Assembly (NCBI GenBank): GCA_963736235.1
Contig: CAVTOR010000017.1
Span: 1-64,000 of the forward strand
Reading direction: 5' to 3'
Length of the DNA: 64,000 nt
DNA from: CAVORB01 sp963736235
GTDB taxonomy: Bacteria > Pseudomonadota > Gammaproteobacteria > Chromatiales > Chromatiaceae
Below are positions 37,007 to 44,736 of this stretch, one piece after another. The notes beneath the pieces were generated by a model that was not told the DNA's origin, ran no database searches, and saw only the letters and a list, made by a program, of their open reading frames with translations. The translations under genes were made by a program, and so were the position numbers. Numbering within the stretch: the stretch's first letter is position 1; every line of letters starts with the position of its first letter.

Positions 37007-37060
37007 AAATATATATATATATAAAAATTGCTTATATTATGGCAATCTGATAGCCTTTGT
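37007..37060 (+). promoter_or_regulatory. AT-rich promoter region of the sulfur globule protein gene
   Basis: Immediately after the element lies an (AT) repeat (37009-37023), then AAAAATTGCTTATATTATGG. ATTGC (37027-37031) and GCAAT (37042-37046) form an inverted repeat around an AT core. Possible elements are TTGCTT (37028-37033) with a weak TAGCCT 17 bases on, or TATATT (37033-37038) as -10. The exact promoter is uncertain. Confidence 0.4.
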
Positions 37061-37132
37061 TCTTGTTGGAGGTGGCGGACAAAGATGCCTCCACCTGCAT
37101 CAGCCAGACACATACAACTGAGGAAATACTCA

Positions 37133-37507
37133 ATGAAAAAGCTTGCTACTGCTGCCGCTATTGCTGCTCTGCTCGGCGCTTCCGCTTCTGCTTCAGCCTT
37201 CTGGGGCGGTGGTCCTTGGGGCGGTGGCCCAGGCTACGGCTCCGGCGGCAACGACTGGTGGAATGACATGATGGGCGACGGTTACGGTGACTTCGACATG
37301 AGCATGTCCGGCGGCGGACGTGGTTCGGGTCGCGGCTACAACCGCTACCGTGACTACTATGGCTACGGCGGCGGCCCCTGGGGCGGCTATGGCGGCGGCC
37401 CCTGGGGCGGTGGCTACGGCGCCCCCTACGGAGGTGGCTATCCTTATGCCGCTCCGTACGCAGCTCCGGTTGCCCCGGCGGCTCCGGCTCCTGCCGAAGC
37501 TAGGTAA
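37133..37507 (+). CDS. Sulfur globule-like protein
   Basis: A 124-residue exported protein. The signal peptide MKKLATAAAIAALLGASASA is followed by a low-complexity Gly/Tyr/Trp/Pro region with repeats such as GGGPWGGYGGGPWGGGYG and a Pro/Ala-rich end (YAAPYAAPVAPAAPAPAEAR). The composition and signal match structural envelope proteins (SgpA/B/C type) of the periplasmic sulfur globules of Chromatiaceae, which are rich in Gly, Tyr and aromatic residues. The start is supported by AGGAAA nine bases before ATG 37133. Low complexity limits certainty; another glycine-rich envelope protein is possible. Confidence 0.72.
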   Translation: MKKLATAAAIAALLGASASASAFWGGGPWGGGPGYGSGGNDWWNDMMGDGYGDFDMSMSGGGRGSGRGYNRYRDYYGYGGGPWGGYGGGPWGGGYGAPYGGGYPYAAPYAAPVAPAAPAPAEAR

Positions 37508-38226
37508 GAAGTTTTCGCGCCGAACTGAATTCGGTGTCACGCACAGGGATGTGCAGCAATGTTATGGCGTCGGTAGAAGGTTGGTGAGCAGCAAGCAGCA
37601 TCGCAGTAGCAAGCTCCTTCGTCCGACGCCACCCCCCTCACGATGACCTATCCTTCCAGGCTCCACATATCTATCAGGCGTTGCGCGATAGGCTATTGCT
37701 TAGCCAAGTCGAGGACGATGGGCAAAGCCAGCAAGCAAAAGTCAGACCTCCCCAATGCGCCTTTCGATGCGGTCTCAGCGGCCGGGTCTCGGCTCCCCTG
37801 CAGCAATCTACTGCGCCCACAAGTTTCGGTGTAATCACTCGCATTTCAGGGCAGAGTGTAAGGCGCTACACTGCGTCGGTTCGTCCGCTTAACGCTTCGC
37901 AACGGACCATGGGTTCTCATGGACCACGGGCAGCTTCGGGTCGTGAGCCGTCTATGGCTTCGCTGAAGCGAATGCCTGCAATGAGGATACTGCGGGCGAT
38001 GGCAGCCTGAGGGGGGAGGTCTCTTCCTGGCCGGACCCGGACCAACGGCCCCAGCGCGGACCGGCAACTGTCGGATTGGCCGACACTTGCGCTCTGGCGG
38101 CGAGCCAAGCGGAGTTTGGTGTTCAGGAGTCCTGCGTCGCGGCGCGATAGGACAACGCCTCGTCTGGCCCCTGCTAACCTTTGGATCACAACCCGAAGGC
38201 AAAGCACCAGGCCAGGAGGAGAGCAG
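37508..38226. other. Long intergenic region after the sulfur globule gene
   Basis: These 719 bp contain no ORF I can support; the plus-strand frame 37681-38010 has a Ser/Arg-rich, non-protein-like composition and no ribosome-binding site. The first 130 bp hold a long-range hairpin. The last 20 bp (CAGGAGGAGAGCAG) give the ribosome-binding site of the next gene. It may hold an unrecognised non-coding RNA. Confidence 0.4.
37566..37630. other. Structured element 3' of the sulfur globule gene
   Basis: GGCGTCGG (37566-37573) pairs with CCGACGCC (37623-37630). Inside, after a 3-by-3 internal loop, AAGG pairs with CCTT. The intervening 30-odd bases are rich in AGCA repeats. It lies 58 bases past the sgp stop and could be a 3' mRNA stabiliser or a small RNA. 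Confidence 0.35.
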
Positions 38227-38697
38227 ATGACCATCGCAAACAAGCTGGAGGCCCACTTCAAGGCGCGCTCGATAGATTACGAGCTGATCTCGCATCCGCA
38301 CAGCGAGTCGAGCATGCTCACGGCCGCCGCTGCCCACGTCCCGGGTGACCGGTTGGCGAAGGCCGTGATCGTCAAAGACGGCGACGAGTATGTGATGGTG
38401 GTGGTCCCTTCGGACTACCACGTCCATCTGGGCGCGCTGCACCGAAAGCTCGGACGAGACGTTGGCCTCGCCACGGAACGGGAATTGGCGAGCCTGTGTC
38501 CAGACTGCGATGAGGGTGCGGTGCCGCCAGTGGGCCAGGCCTACGGACTCAAAAGCCTGGTCGATAAGACCCTGATGGAGCAGCCAGAGGTCTACTTCGA
38601 GGCGGGAGACCATGAGCATCTGGTCAAGATGACTGGTCCCAGCTTCCAGGCCCTGCATGCCGACTCGGAGGTGGTCGAGGTGGCTCGGCACATCTGA
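38227..38697 (+). CDS. YbaK/ProX-type aminoacyl-tRNA deacylase domain protein
   Basis: A 156-residue stand-alone editing-domain protein. The family hydrolyses misacylated tRNAs such as Cys- or Ala-tRNA-Pro. Visible features include the conserved Lys in RLAKAVIVKDGDEYVMVVVP (about 42-61) and the C-terminal GLKSLVDKTL and YFEAGDHEHLVKM. It has an excellent ribosome-binding site (AGGAGGAGAGCAG). The type of mischarged tRNA is not determined. Some members in this group regulate rather than edit. Confidence 0.85.
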   Translation: MTIANKLEAHFKARSIDYELISHPHSESSMLTAAAAHVPGDRLAKAVIVKDGDEYVMVVVPSDYHVHLGALHRKLGRDVGLATERELASLCPDCDEGAVPPVGQAYGLKSLVDKTLMEQPEVYFEAGDHEHLVKMTGPSFQALHADSEVVEVARHI

Positions 38698-38736
38698 GGA
38701 GCAGGTAGAAGCAAATGCAAGGTGCGTGATCGCGCC

Positions 38737-39501
38737 CTATCCCAAGGTACGAGTTTGCTCGAACAGGAGCTTTAGCGATACGGCCAGGGATGCGGCGACC
38801 AGCACCGGCCGGACCAGGCGGGTGCCGTGGCGCAGCACCAGGTGCGATCCCATCCAGGCGCCGAGGAGCTGACCGGCGGACATCGGGAGTGCGAGGGACC
38901 AGGCCACGTGGCCGCCCGGGAGGAAGAACAGCAGGGCGGCGAGGTTGCTGGTGAAGTTCAGGAGCTTGGTATGGGCGGTGGCGCGCCTGAGGTTGTAGCC
39001 GAGCAGCGCCACGTAGCCCATGGCGAAGAAGGTCCCGGTCCCGGGGCCGAAGAAGCCGTCGTAGAAGCCCACCGCCAGACCCACGGTCAGGGCGAAGGCG
39101 ACCTCCCCGATGCGGTGGCGCGAGTCGAGGTCCGATACCCGCGGCGAGAACAGGAAGTAGAGGGCGAAGGCGATCAGCAGCCAGGGGATCAGTCGTTCCA
39201 GGCGTTCGCCCCCGAGATGCTGGACCGACAGGGTGCCGGCGGCCGCTCCGATCGCCGTGCAGAGAACGGGGAACGCCGCGCGGCGCAGATCGATTGCGCC
39301 CTGACGGATGAAGTTGGCGCTGGCGGTCAGGGTGCCGAACACGCCCTGGGCCTTGTTGGTGGCCAGCACCGCCACCGGGTCGAGCCCGGTCCACAGCAGG
39401 GCGGGGACCGTGATCAGGCCGCCGCCGCCTGCGATCGAGTCCACCAGCCCGGCGACCAGGGCGAGCGCGAACAGGACCAGCGCGGTGTCGAGGTATTCCA
39501 T
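38737..39501 (-). CDS. TauE/SafE-family anion exporter
   Basis: A 254-residue membrane protein with about eight hydrophobic segments. Two half-repeats carry the family signature: GLVDSIAGGGGLITVPALL with NKAQGVFGTL, and GFYDGFFGPGTGTFFAMGYV with KLLNFTSNLAALLFF. The family exports sulfite, sulfoacetate or related anions; in this sulfur oxidiser, removing excess sulfite is plausible but not proven. It is divergent from the ABC exporter genes across 75 bp. Confidence 0.85.
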   Translation of the reverse strand: MEYLDTALVLFALALVAGLVDSIAGGGGLITVPALLWTGLDPVAVLATNKAQGVFGTLTASANFIRQGAIDLRRAAFPVLCTAIGAAAGTLSVQHLGGERLERLIPWLLIAFALYFLFSPRVSDLDSRHRIGEVAFALTVGLAVGFYDGFFGPGTGTFFAMGYVALLGYNLRRATAHTKLLNFTSNLAALLFFLPGGHVAWSLALPMSAGQLLGAWMGSHLVLRHGTRLVRPVLVAASLAVSLKLLFEQTRTLG

Positions 39502-39576
39502 GGCGACTCGGTTGAAAAACCGCTATCGGACCGCTAGTTTAGCGGCTTCGATCCGCCACGCCGTCCCCTTCCCCGC

Positions 39577-40509
39577 ATGTCTGCTCTCACCGTCAGGAAT
39601 CTGACCAAGGTCTACCGCAACGGCTTCGAGGCCCTGAAGGGGGTGGACCTGACGGTGGCCGAGGGCGACTTCTACGCCTTGCTGGGACCCAACGGCGCCG
39701 GCAAGTCGACCCTGATCGGCATCGTCTCCTCCCTGGTGAACAAGACCGCGGGCCAGGTCGAGGTGTTCGGCCATGACCTCGACCAGGACCCGGAGGGCGT
39801 GAAGTCCTGCATCGGCCTGGTGCCCCAGGAGTTCAACTTCAACCTCTTTCTGCCGGTGATCGAGGTGGTGCTCAACCAGGCGGGATACTACGGAATCCCG
39901 CGGCGCGAGGCCCGCGAGCGGGCGGAGCGCTATCTGCGCAAGCTCGACCTCTGGGACCGCCGCCACACCGAGATGCGGCTCCTCTCCGGCGGGCTCAAGC
40001 GGCGGCTGATGATCGCCCGCGCCCTGGTCCACGAGCCTCGGCTGCTGATTCTGGACGAGCCCACCGCCGGCGTCGACATCGAGATCCGCCGTTCCATGTG
40101 GGCCTTCCTCAGGGAGCTCAACCGCAAGGGGACGACCATCATCCTCACCACCCACTACCTGGAGGAGGCGGAGAGCCTGTGCCGCCGCATCGCCATCATC
40201 AACGGCGGGCAGATCGCGGAACGCTCGGACATGGCCGATCTCCTGGGCAGGCTCCAGACCGAGACCTTCGTGCTCAACCTGAAGGGCAGGGTGGCGGAGC
40301 TGCCGCAGCTTGGCGGCTTCGTCCTGCAGCACGTGGACGACTGCACCCTGGAGGCGGAGGTGAGCAAGGACCACACCATCAATGGCCTGTTCGAGGCCCT
40401 GTCGCGCAACGGCATCGAGGTGATCAGCCTGCGCAACAAGCAGAACCGGCTGGAGAAGCTGTTCCTGGACATGGTGGACCTCGGCCGGGCCTCCCGGGAC
40501 TCGGCGTGA
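39577..40509 (+). CDS. ABC transporter ATP-binding protein (YadG-like)
   Basis: A 310-residue ABC-2-type ATPase: Walker A GPNGAGKST (about 36-44), signature LSGGLKRRL, Walker B LLILDEPTAGVD and the H-loop TTHYLEEAE. A C-terminal extension (about 230-310) ends with LEKLFLDMVDLG, as in YadG/CcmA-type drug or polysaccharide exporters. It powers the permease encoded downstream (YadH-like). The substrate is unknown. Confidence 0.9.
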   Translation: MSALTVRNLTKVYRNGFEALKGVDLTVAEGDFYALLGPNGAGKSTLIGIVSSLVNKTAGQVEVFGHDLDQDPEGVKSCIGLVPQEFNFNLFLPVIEVVLNQAGYYGIPRREARERAERYLRKLDLWDRRHTEMRLLSGGLKRRLMIARALVHEPRLLILDEPTAGVDIEIRRSMWAFLRELNRKGTTIILTTHYLEEAESLCRRIAIINGGQIAERSDMADLLGRLQTETFVLNLKGRVAELPQLGGFVLQHVDDCTLEAEVSKDHTINGLFEALSRNGIEVISLRNKQNRLEKLFLDMVDLGRASRDSA

Positions 40510-40596
40510 CCATCGCCGGCGTCATCCTCGAGCCCGAGGTTGCGGTGGCAATTGCTACAGCCACCGCGATGCGTCGTGCCTGATGCGCTTACCGTC

Positions 40597-41374
40597 ATGA
40601 GCCGCTGGCACCGCTACTGGACCGCTTTTCGCACCATCCTGGTCAAGGAGGTGCTGCGTTTCGCGCGCATCTGGGTGCAGACCGTGCTCCCCTCGGCGAT
40701 CACCACGGCCCTCTATTTCGTGATCTTCGGGCGACTCATCGGGGAGCGCATCGGCTCCATGGACGGGTTCGACTACCTGGACTTCATCGTTCCCGGACTT
40801 GGTGCTGATGGCGGTCATCACGAATTCCTACTCCAACGTGGTCTCGTCCTTCTACTCCAGCAAGTTCTCCCGCTACGTGGAGGAGTTTCTGGTCGCTCCG
40901 GTGCCCAATTGGGTGATCCTCGCCGGCTTCGTGGCGGGGGGCGTGGCGCGTGGGCTAGTGGTGGGCGTCGCGGTGACGCTCGTGGCCCTGGCATTTACCG
41001 ACATCGGGGTCCACAGCTACGGGATCACCTTGCTGGTCTTTATCCTGACCGCGATCCTCTTTGCCCTGGGAGGCTTCATCAACGCCGTCTACGCCAACAG
41101 CTTCGACGATATCTCGATCATCCCGACCTTCGTGCTGACGCCCCTGACCTACCTGGGCGGGGTCTTCTATTCCATCCAGCTGCTGCCGGAGTTCTGGCAG
41201 ACCCTGTCCCTGGTCAATCCCGTCCTCTACATGGTCAACGCCTTCCGTTACGGGTTGCTGGGCGTGAGCGATATCCCGCTGGGGGTCGCCTTCTCGATCA
41301 TCGCGTGCTTCATCGTGCTGCTGACGCTCTTCAGCCTGAGCTTGCTGCGCCGTGGGGTGGGCATCAAGACCTAA
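40597..41374 (+). CDS. ABC-2 transporter permease (YadH-like, one apparent frame break)
   Basis: About 258 residues after removing one surplus base near 40799. The N-terminal part (MSRWHRYWTAFRTILVKEVL, then LPSAITTALYFVIFGRLIG) and the main part (VLMAVITNSYSNVVSSFYSS onward, with RYVEEFLVAPVPNWVILAG) are continuous family sequence with six membrane segments, including LTPLTYLGGVFYSI. It forms the exporter with the preceding ATPase, 87 bases upstream. Confidence 0.87.
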
Positions 41375-41538
41375 CCAGCACGGGCTTTGCGCCCGACAAC
41401 CGGGTTGTTTCGCCCGGCGCTAGATGGGACCATAGGCAACCGTCCGCGCGTCGTGCCGAATCGGCGACATCGAGATGATCGCGCCAGCGATCGCCATTCC
41501 GTGCCTCCGACGCCCCAATTCCCCGAGAGAGTCATCCC

Positions 41539-43986
41539 TTGCCCGTGGTTCAGAGAAAGCATTCCTCCCGTCCGGGTAGGTCCGGCACGTCGGGTTCCGC
41601 TCGTGATAAAGCCCCTCCCGCACGCCGGCCCGGCCGCCGGATGTGGGGCGCGGTAGCGCGCTGGCTGCTGCTGATGTTGGCGGCCGGTGGGCTCGCCGCG
41701 CTGCTCTACGGCCTGCATCTCGACGGCACGGTGCGCGCCAAGTTCGAGGGCAAGCGCTGGGCCCTGCCGGCGCGGGTCTACGCCCGTCCGCTGGAGCTCT
41801 ACGCGGGCCGCTCCCTGAGCGCGGAGTCCCTGGAGCGGGAGCTCGACCGGTTGAAGTACCGCAAGGTCGACGAGCCGCATCGCCAAGGGACCTATACCCG
41901 CGACGGCGGGCGCTTCCTGGTCCGAACGCGGGCCTTTCGCTTCTGGGACGGGGCCGAGCCGGAGCGCGAGCTGGACATCCGCATCGCCGATGGGCGCATC
42001 GAGGCGATGAAGGACGCCGCGGGTGGCACCGATCCCGCTTTGGTGCGCCTGGACGCGGCTCTGATCGCCAGCATCTACCCCAACCACAACGAGGACCGGG
42101 TCCTGGTGCGGCGCGAGGACATGCCGGATCTCCTGGTAAGCACCCTGATGGCGGTGGAAGACCGCAGTTTCTACGACCATCTGGGCGTCGACCCCATGGC
42201 CATCGCCCGCGCCATGTGGCGCAATCTTCAGGCCGGGGCGGTGGTCGAGGGGGGCAGCACCCTGACCCAGCAGTTGGTCAAGAACTTCTACCTCACCCAG
42301 GATCGCACCCTGGCGCGCAAGATCAACGAGGCATTCATGGCCGTCGTACTCGATCTGCGCTACCCCAAGGACGAGATCCTTGCGGCCTACGCCAACGAGA
42401 TCTTCCTCGGCCAGGACGGTAACCGCGCCATTCATGGCTTCGGACTGGCCAGCCACTTCTACTTCAATCGGCCGCTCGACGCGCTCGGTATACCGGAGAC
42501 CGCCCTGCTGGTGGCGCTGATCAAGGGGCCGTCCTACTACGACCCGCGCCGCAACCCCGAGCGGGCAACCCAGCGGCGCAACCTGGTCATCGACACCCTG
42601 CGGGAGCAGGACGTGATCACGCCCGAGCAGGCCGAGGTCGCCAAGAGCACGCCCCTGGGGGTGAGCGACAAGGGGGGGCGGCCCGCCGGGGCCTACCCGG
42701 CCTTTCTCCAGCTCGTGCGCCGCCAGCTCCAGCGCGACTACCAGGAGGAGGACTTGCGTTCCGAGGGGCTGCGCATCTTCACCACGCTCGACCCCTTGGC
42801 CCAGGCAGCGGCCGAGGAGGCCGTCGCCAAGCGATTGCCGGAGCTGGAAAAGTCCAAGGGGTTCAAGACCGGCACGCTGGAGGGGGCCGCGGTCGTGGCC
42901 TCGTCGGCCCAGGGCGAGGTGCTCGCGATGGTGGGCGGCCGCGATGCGGCCTATGCCGGGTTCAATCGCGCCATGGAGGCCGTCCGGCCGATCGGGTCCC
43001 TGATCAAGCCGGTGATTTACCTGACCGCCTTGTCCCAACCCGAACGCTACAACCTGGCATCGACTCTGTCAGACACCGCCGTGAGCCTGCGCGCCGGAAG
43101 CGGCAAGCTGTGGCAGCCCCAGAACTACGACCACAAGATGCGTGGACCCGTGCCGCTGTACAAGGCCCTGGCCAGCTCCTACAACCTGGCTACCGTCAAC
43201 CTGGGGCTTGAGCTGGGTGTGGAGCAGGTGGTCGAGATGCTTGGCCGTCTCGGCGTGCAACGTCAGGTAGACGCGGTTCCGGCCATGCTGCTCGGCTCGG
43301 TGTCCCTCACCCCGATCGAGGTGGGTCAGGTCTACCAGACCATCGCCGCGGGGGGATTCCGCGCACCCCTGCGGGCCATCCGGGAGGTGCTCGACGTCTC
43401 CGGCCGGCCCCTGAATCGCTATCCGCTGGCGGTGGAGGCCACGGTGAGCTCCGAGTCCGCCTATCTCGTCACCTGGGCCATGGAGCAGGTGGTGAAGCAG
43501 GGCACGGCGACCTGGCTCAACAAGCGGCTCCCCAAGGGCTTGACCGTCGCCGGCAAGACCGGCACGACCAACGAGCTGCGCGACAGCTGGTTCGCCGGGT
43601 TCAGCGGCGACAAGGTCGCGGTGGCCTGGGTCGGGCGCGACGACAACAAGCCAACAAAGCTATCGGGCTCGACCGGAGCGCTGCGCATCTGGGGTGATAT
43701 CATGGCGTCGATCGAGAATCAGCCCTTGTCGGGCCTCGTCCCCGACGGGATACAGGAGGTCCTGCTGGACCCCGCGAATGGGTTACTGGCGGGTGAGGGA
43801 TGCGGACGGGCGCTTGCCGTGCCCGTCGACCTCCACGGCGTGCCGAATTCGACTTCGAGCTGCGGCGCGGCCGCGGCGGCGGACCAGGGACCCAAATCCG
43901 CGGCGGAGAAACCCTCGGCGCGCGATGAGAAGGAAAAGTCCCGAAGCGTATTCGGAGAATTCATGCGCAACTTCCTGGGGAACTAG
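41539..43986 (+). CDS. mrcB: Bifunctional penicillin-binding protein 1B
   Basis: An 815-residue peptidoglycan synthase. A short cytoplasmic basic tail leads to one membrane helix (about 43-62), then a UB2H-like region, a glycosyltransferase (GT51) domain with the catalytic Glu at VEDRSFYDHLG (E208) and EGGSTLTQQLVKN, and a transpeptidase with SxxK at PIGSLIKP (S487) and the KTG triad at AGKTGTTNE (K673). The TTG at 41539 is the first codon of the frame, with GTG 41545 as an alternative. The next gene starts one base after its stop. Confidence 0.93.
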   Translation: MPVVQRKHSSRPGRSGTSGSARDKAPPARRPGRRMWGAVARWLLLMLAAGGLAALLYGLHLDGTVRAKFEGKRWALPARVYARPLELYAGRSLSAESLERELDRLKYRKVDEPHRQGTYTRDGGRFLVRTRAFRFWDGAEPERELDIRIADGRIEAMKDAAGGTDPALVRLDAALIASIYPNHNEDRVLVRREDMPDLLVSTLMAVEDRSFYDHLGVDPMAIARAMWRNLQAGAVVEGGSTLTQQLVKNFYLTQDRTLARKINEAFMAVVLDLRYPKDEILAAYANEIFLGQDGNRAIHGFGLASHFYFNRPLDALGIPETALLVALIKGPSYYDPRRNPERATQRRNLVIDTLREQDVITPEQAEVAKSTPLGVSDKGGRPAGAYPAFLQLVRRQLQRDYQEEDLRSEGLRIFTTLDPLAQAAAEEAVAKRLPELEKSKGFKTGTLEGAAVVASSAQGEVLAMVGGRDAAYAGFNRAMEAVRPIGSLIKPVIYLTALSQPERYNLASTLSDTAVSLRAGSGKLWQPQNYDHKMRGPVPLYKALASSYNLATVNLGLELGVEQVVEMLGRLGVQRQVDAVPAMLLGSVSLTPIEVGQVYQTIAAGGFRAPLRAIREVLDVSGRPLNRYPLAVEATVSSESAYLVTWAMEQVVKQGTATWLNKRLPKGLTVAGKTGTTNELRDSWFAGFSGDKVAVAWVGRDDNKPTKLSGSTGALRIWGDIMASIENQPLSGLVPDGIQEVLLDPANGLLAGEGCGRALAVPVDLHGVPNSTSSCGAAAAADQGPKSAAEKPSARDEKEKSRSVFGEFMRNFLGN

Positions 43987-44694
43987 ATGAAACGATCGAT
44001 CCTGACCATCGTCACCGCGCTTGGGCTCTCCGCCTGTGCGGTGCAGCCTCGGAGCGGGCCACCGGCGCCGATCGAAGGGTCTGGGGCGGCCAGGCAGCAG
44101 GTGCAGCGGCCAGCCCCCGTTCCAGCTCCTCCCGCCGAGGAGACGGTCGAGACCTACGGCTATCGGACACCCGGGTCGGAGGAGGATACGGGCCCGGCAT
44201 CCGAAACGCCGGCGCCGGGCGCTCAGTCGCCGTCCATGAACGCACTTCCGACCGAACGGGCCACCTCGCCCGCCGCCGGCATGCCGCCGCCGTCCGAGGC
44301 CGTTAGCGGCGCACCGTCCGCCAGCCCACCGCAGACGGTTGCCTACAGGCCTTCCGCGGTGCCGTCCCCGGCCTTGCCGCCGGCGGCGGATTCCCTCGCC
44401 AATCAGGCCGAGGGACAGCGCCAGATGGGCGACTTCGTGGGCGCCGCGGCCACGCTCGAGCGTGCGCTGCGCATCCAGCCGCAGGATGCCTACCTGTGGA
44501 ACCGCCTGGCGCGGGTGCGCATGGAGCAGGGGATGTACGCCCAGGCTGGGAATCTCGCGGCGCGCTCCAATGCCCTGGCTGGAAGCCAGTCCCAGCTCAA
44601 GCAGGACAATTGGGGCATCATCGCCGGGGCGCGCCGCGCCAGTGGGGATGCCGACGGTGCGCTGGAGGCGGAGCGAAAGGCGGGCGGCGGCTGA
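43987..44694 (+). CDS. TPR-containing lipoprotein
   Basis: A 235-residue protein with a lipoprotein signal (MKRSILTIVTALGLSAC, lipobox LSAC at 14-17). A long Pro/Ser/Ala-rich linker (about 20-130) precedes a tetratricopeptide-like region (about 135-225; RQMGDFVGAAATLERALRIQ and DAYLWNRLARVRMEQGMYAQ). It directly follows mrcB with no gap, so it probably works with PBP1B, similar in position and design to outer-membrane PBP activators such as LpoB, although it is not of that fold. Confidence 0.75.
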   Translation: MKRSILTIVTALGLSACAVQPRSGPPAPIEGSGAARQQVQRPAPVPAPPAEETVETYGYRTPGSEEDTGPASETPAPGAQSPSMNALPTERATSPAAGMPPPSEAVSGAPSASPPQTVAYRPSAVPSPALPPAADSLANQAEGQRQMGDFVGAAATLERALRIQPQDAYLWNRLARVRMEQGMYAQAGNLAARSNALAGSQSQLKQDNWGIIAGARRASGDADGALEAERKAGGG

Positions 44695-44736
44695 TCGTGC
44701 CGCGATCAGCCGCTCCGAGGTGAGCCGGTCTCCACC

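Noticed and set aside
37681..38010. Plus-strand ORF of 109 codons in the gap after the sulfur globule gene
   Set aside because: There is no ribosome-binding site and the translation is Ser/Arg-rich without protein-like pattern or recognised family.
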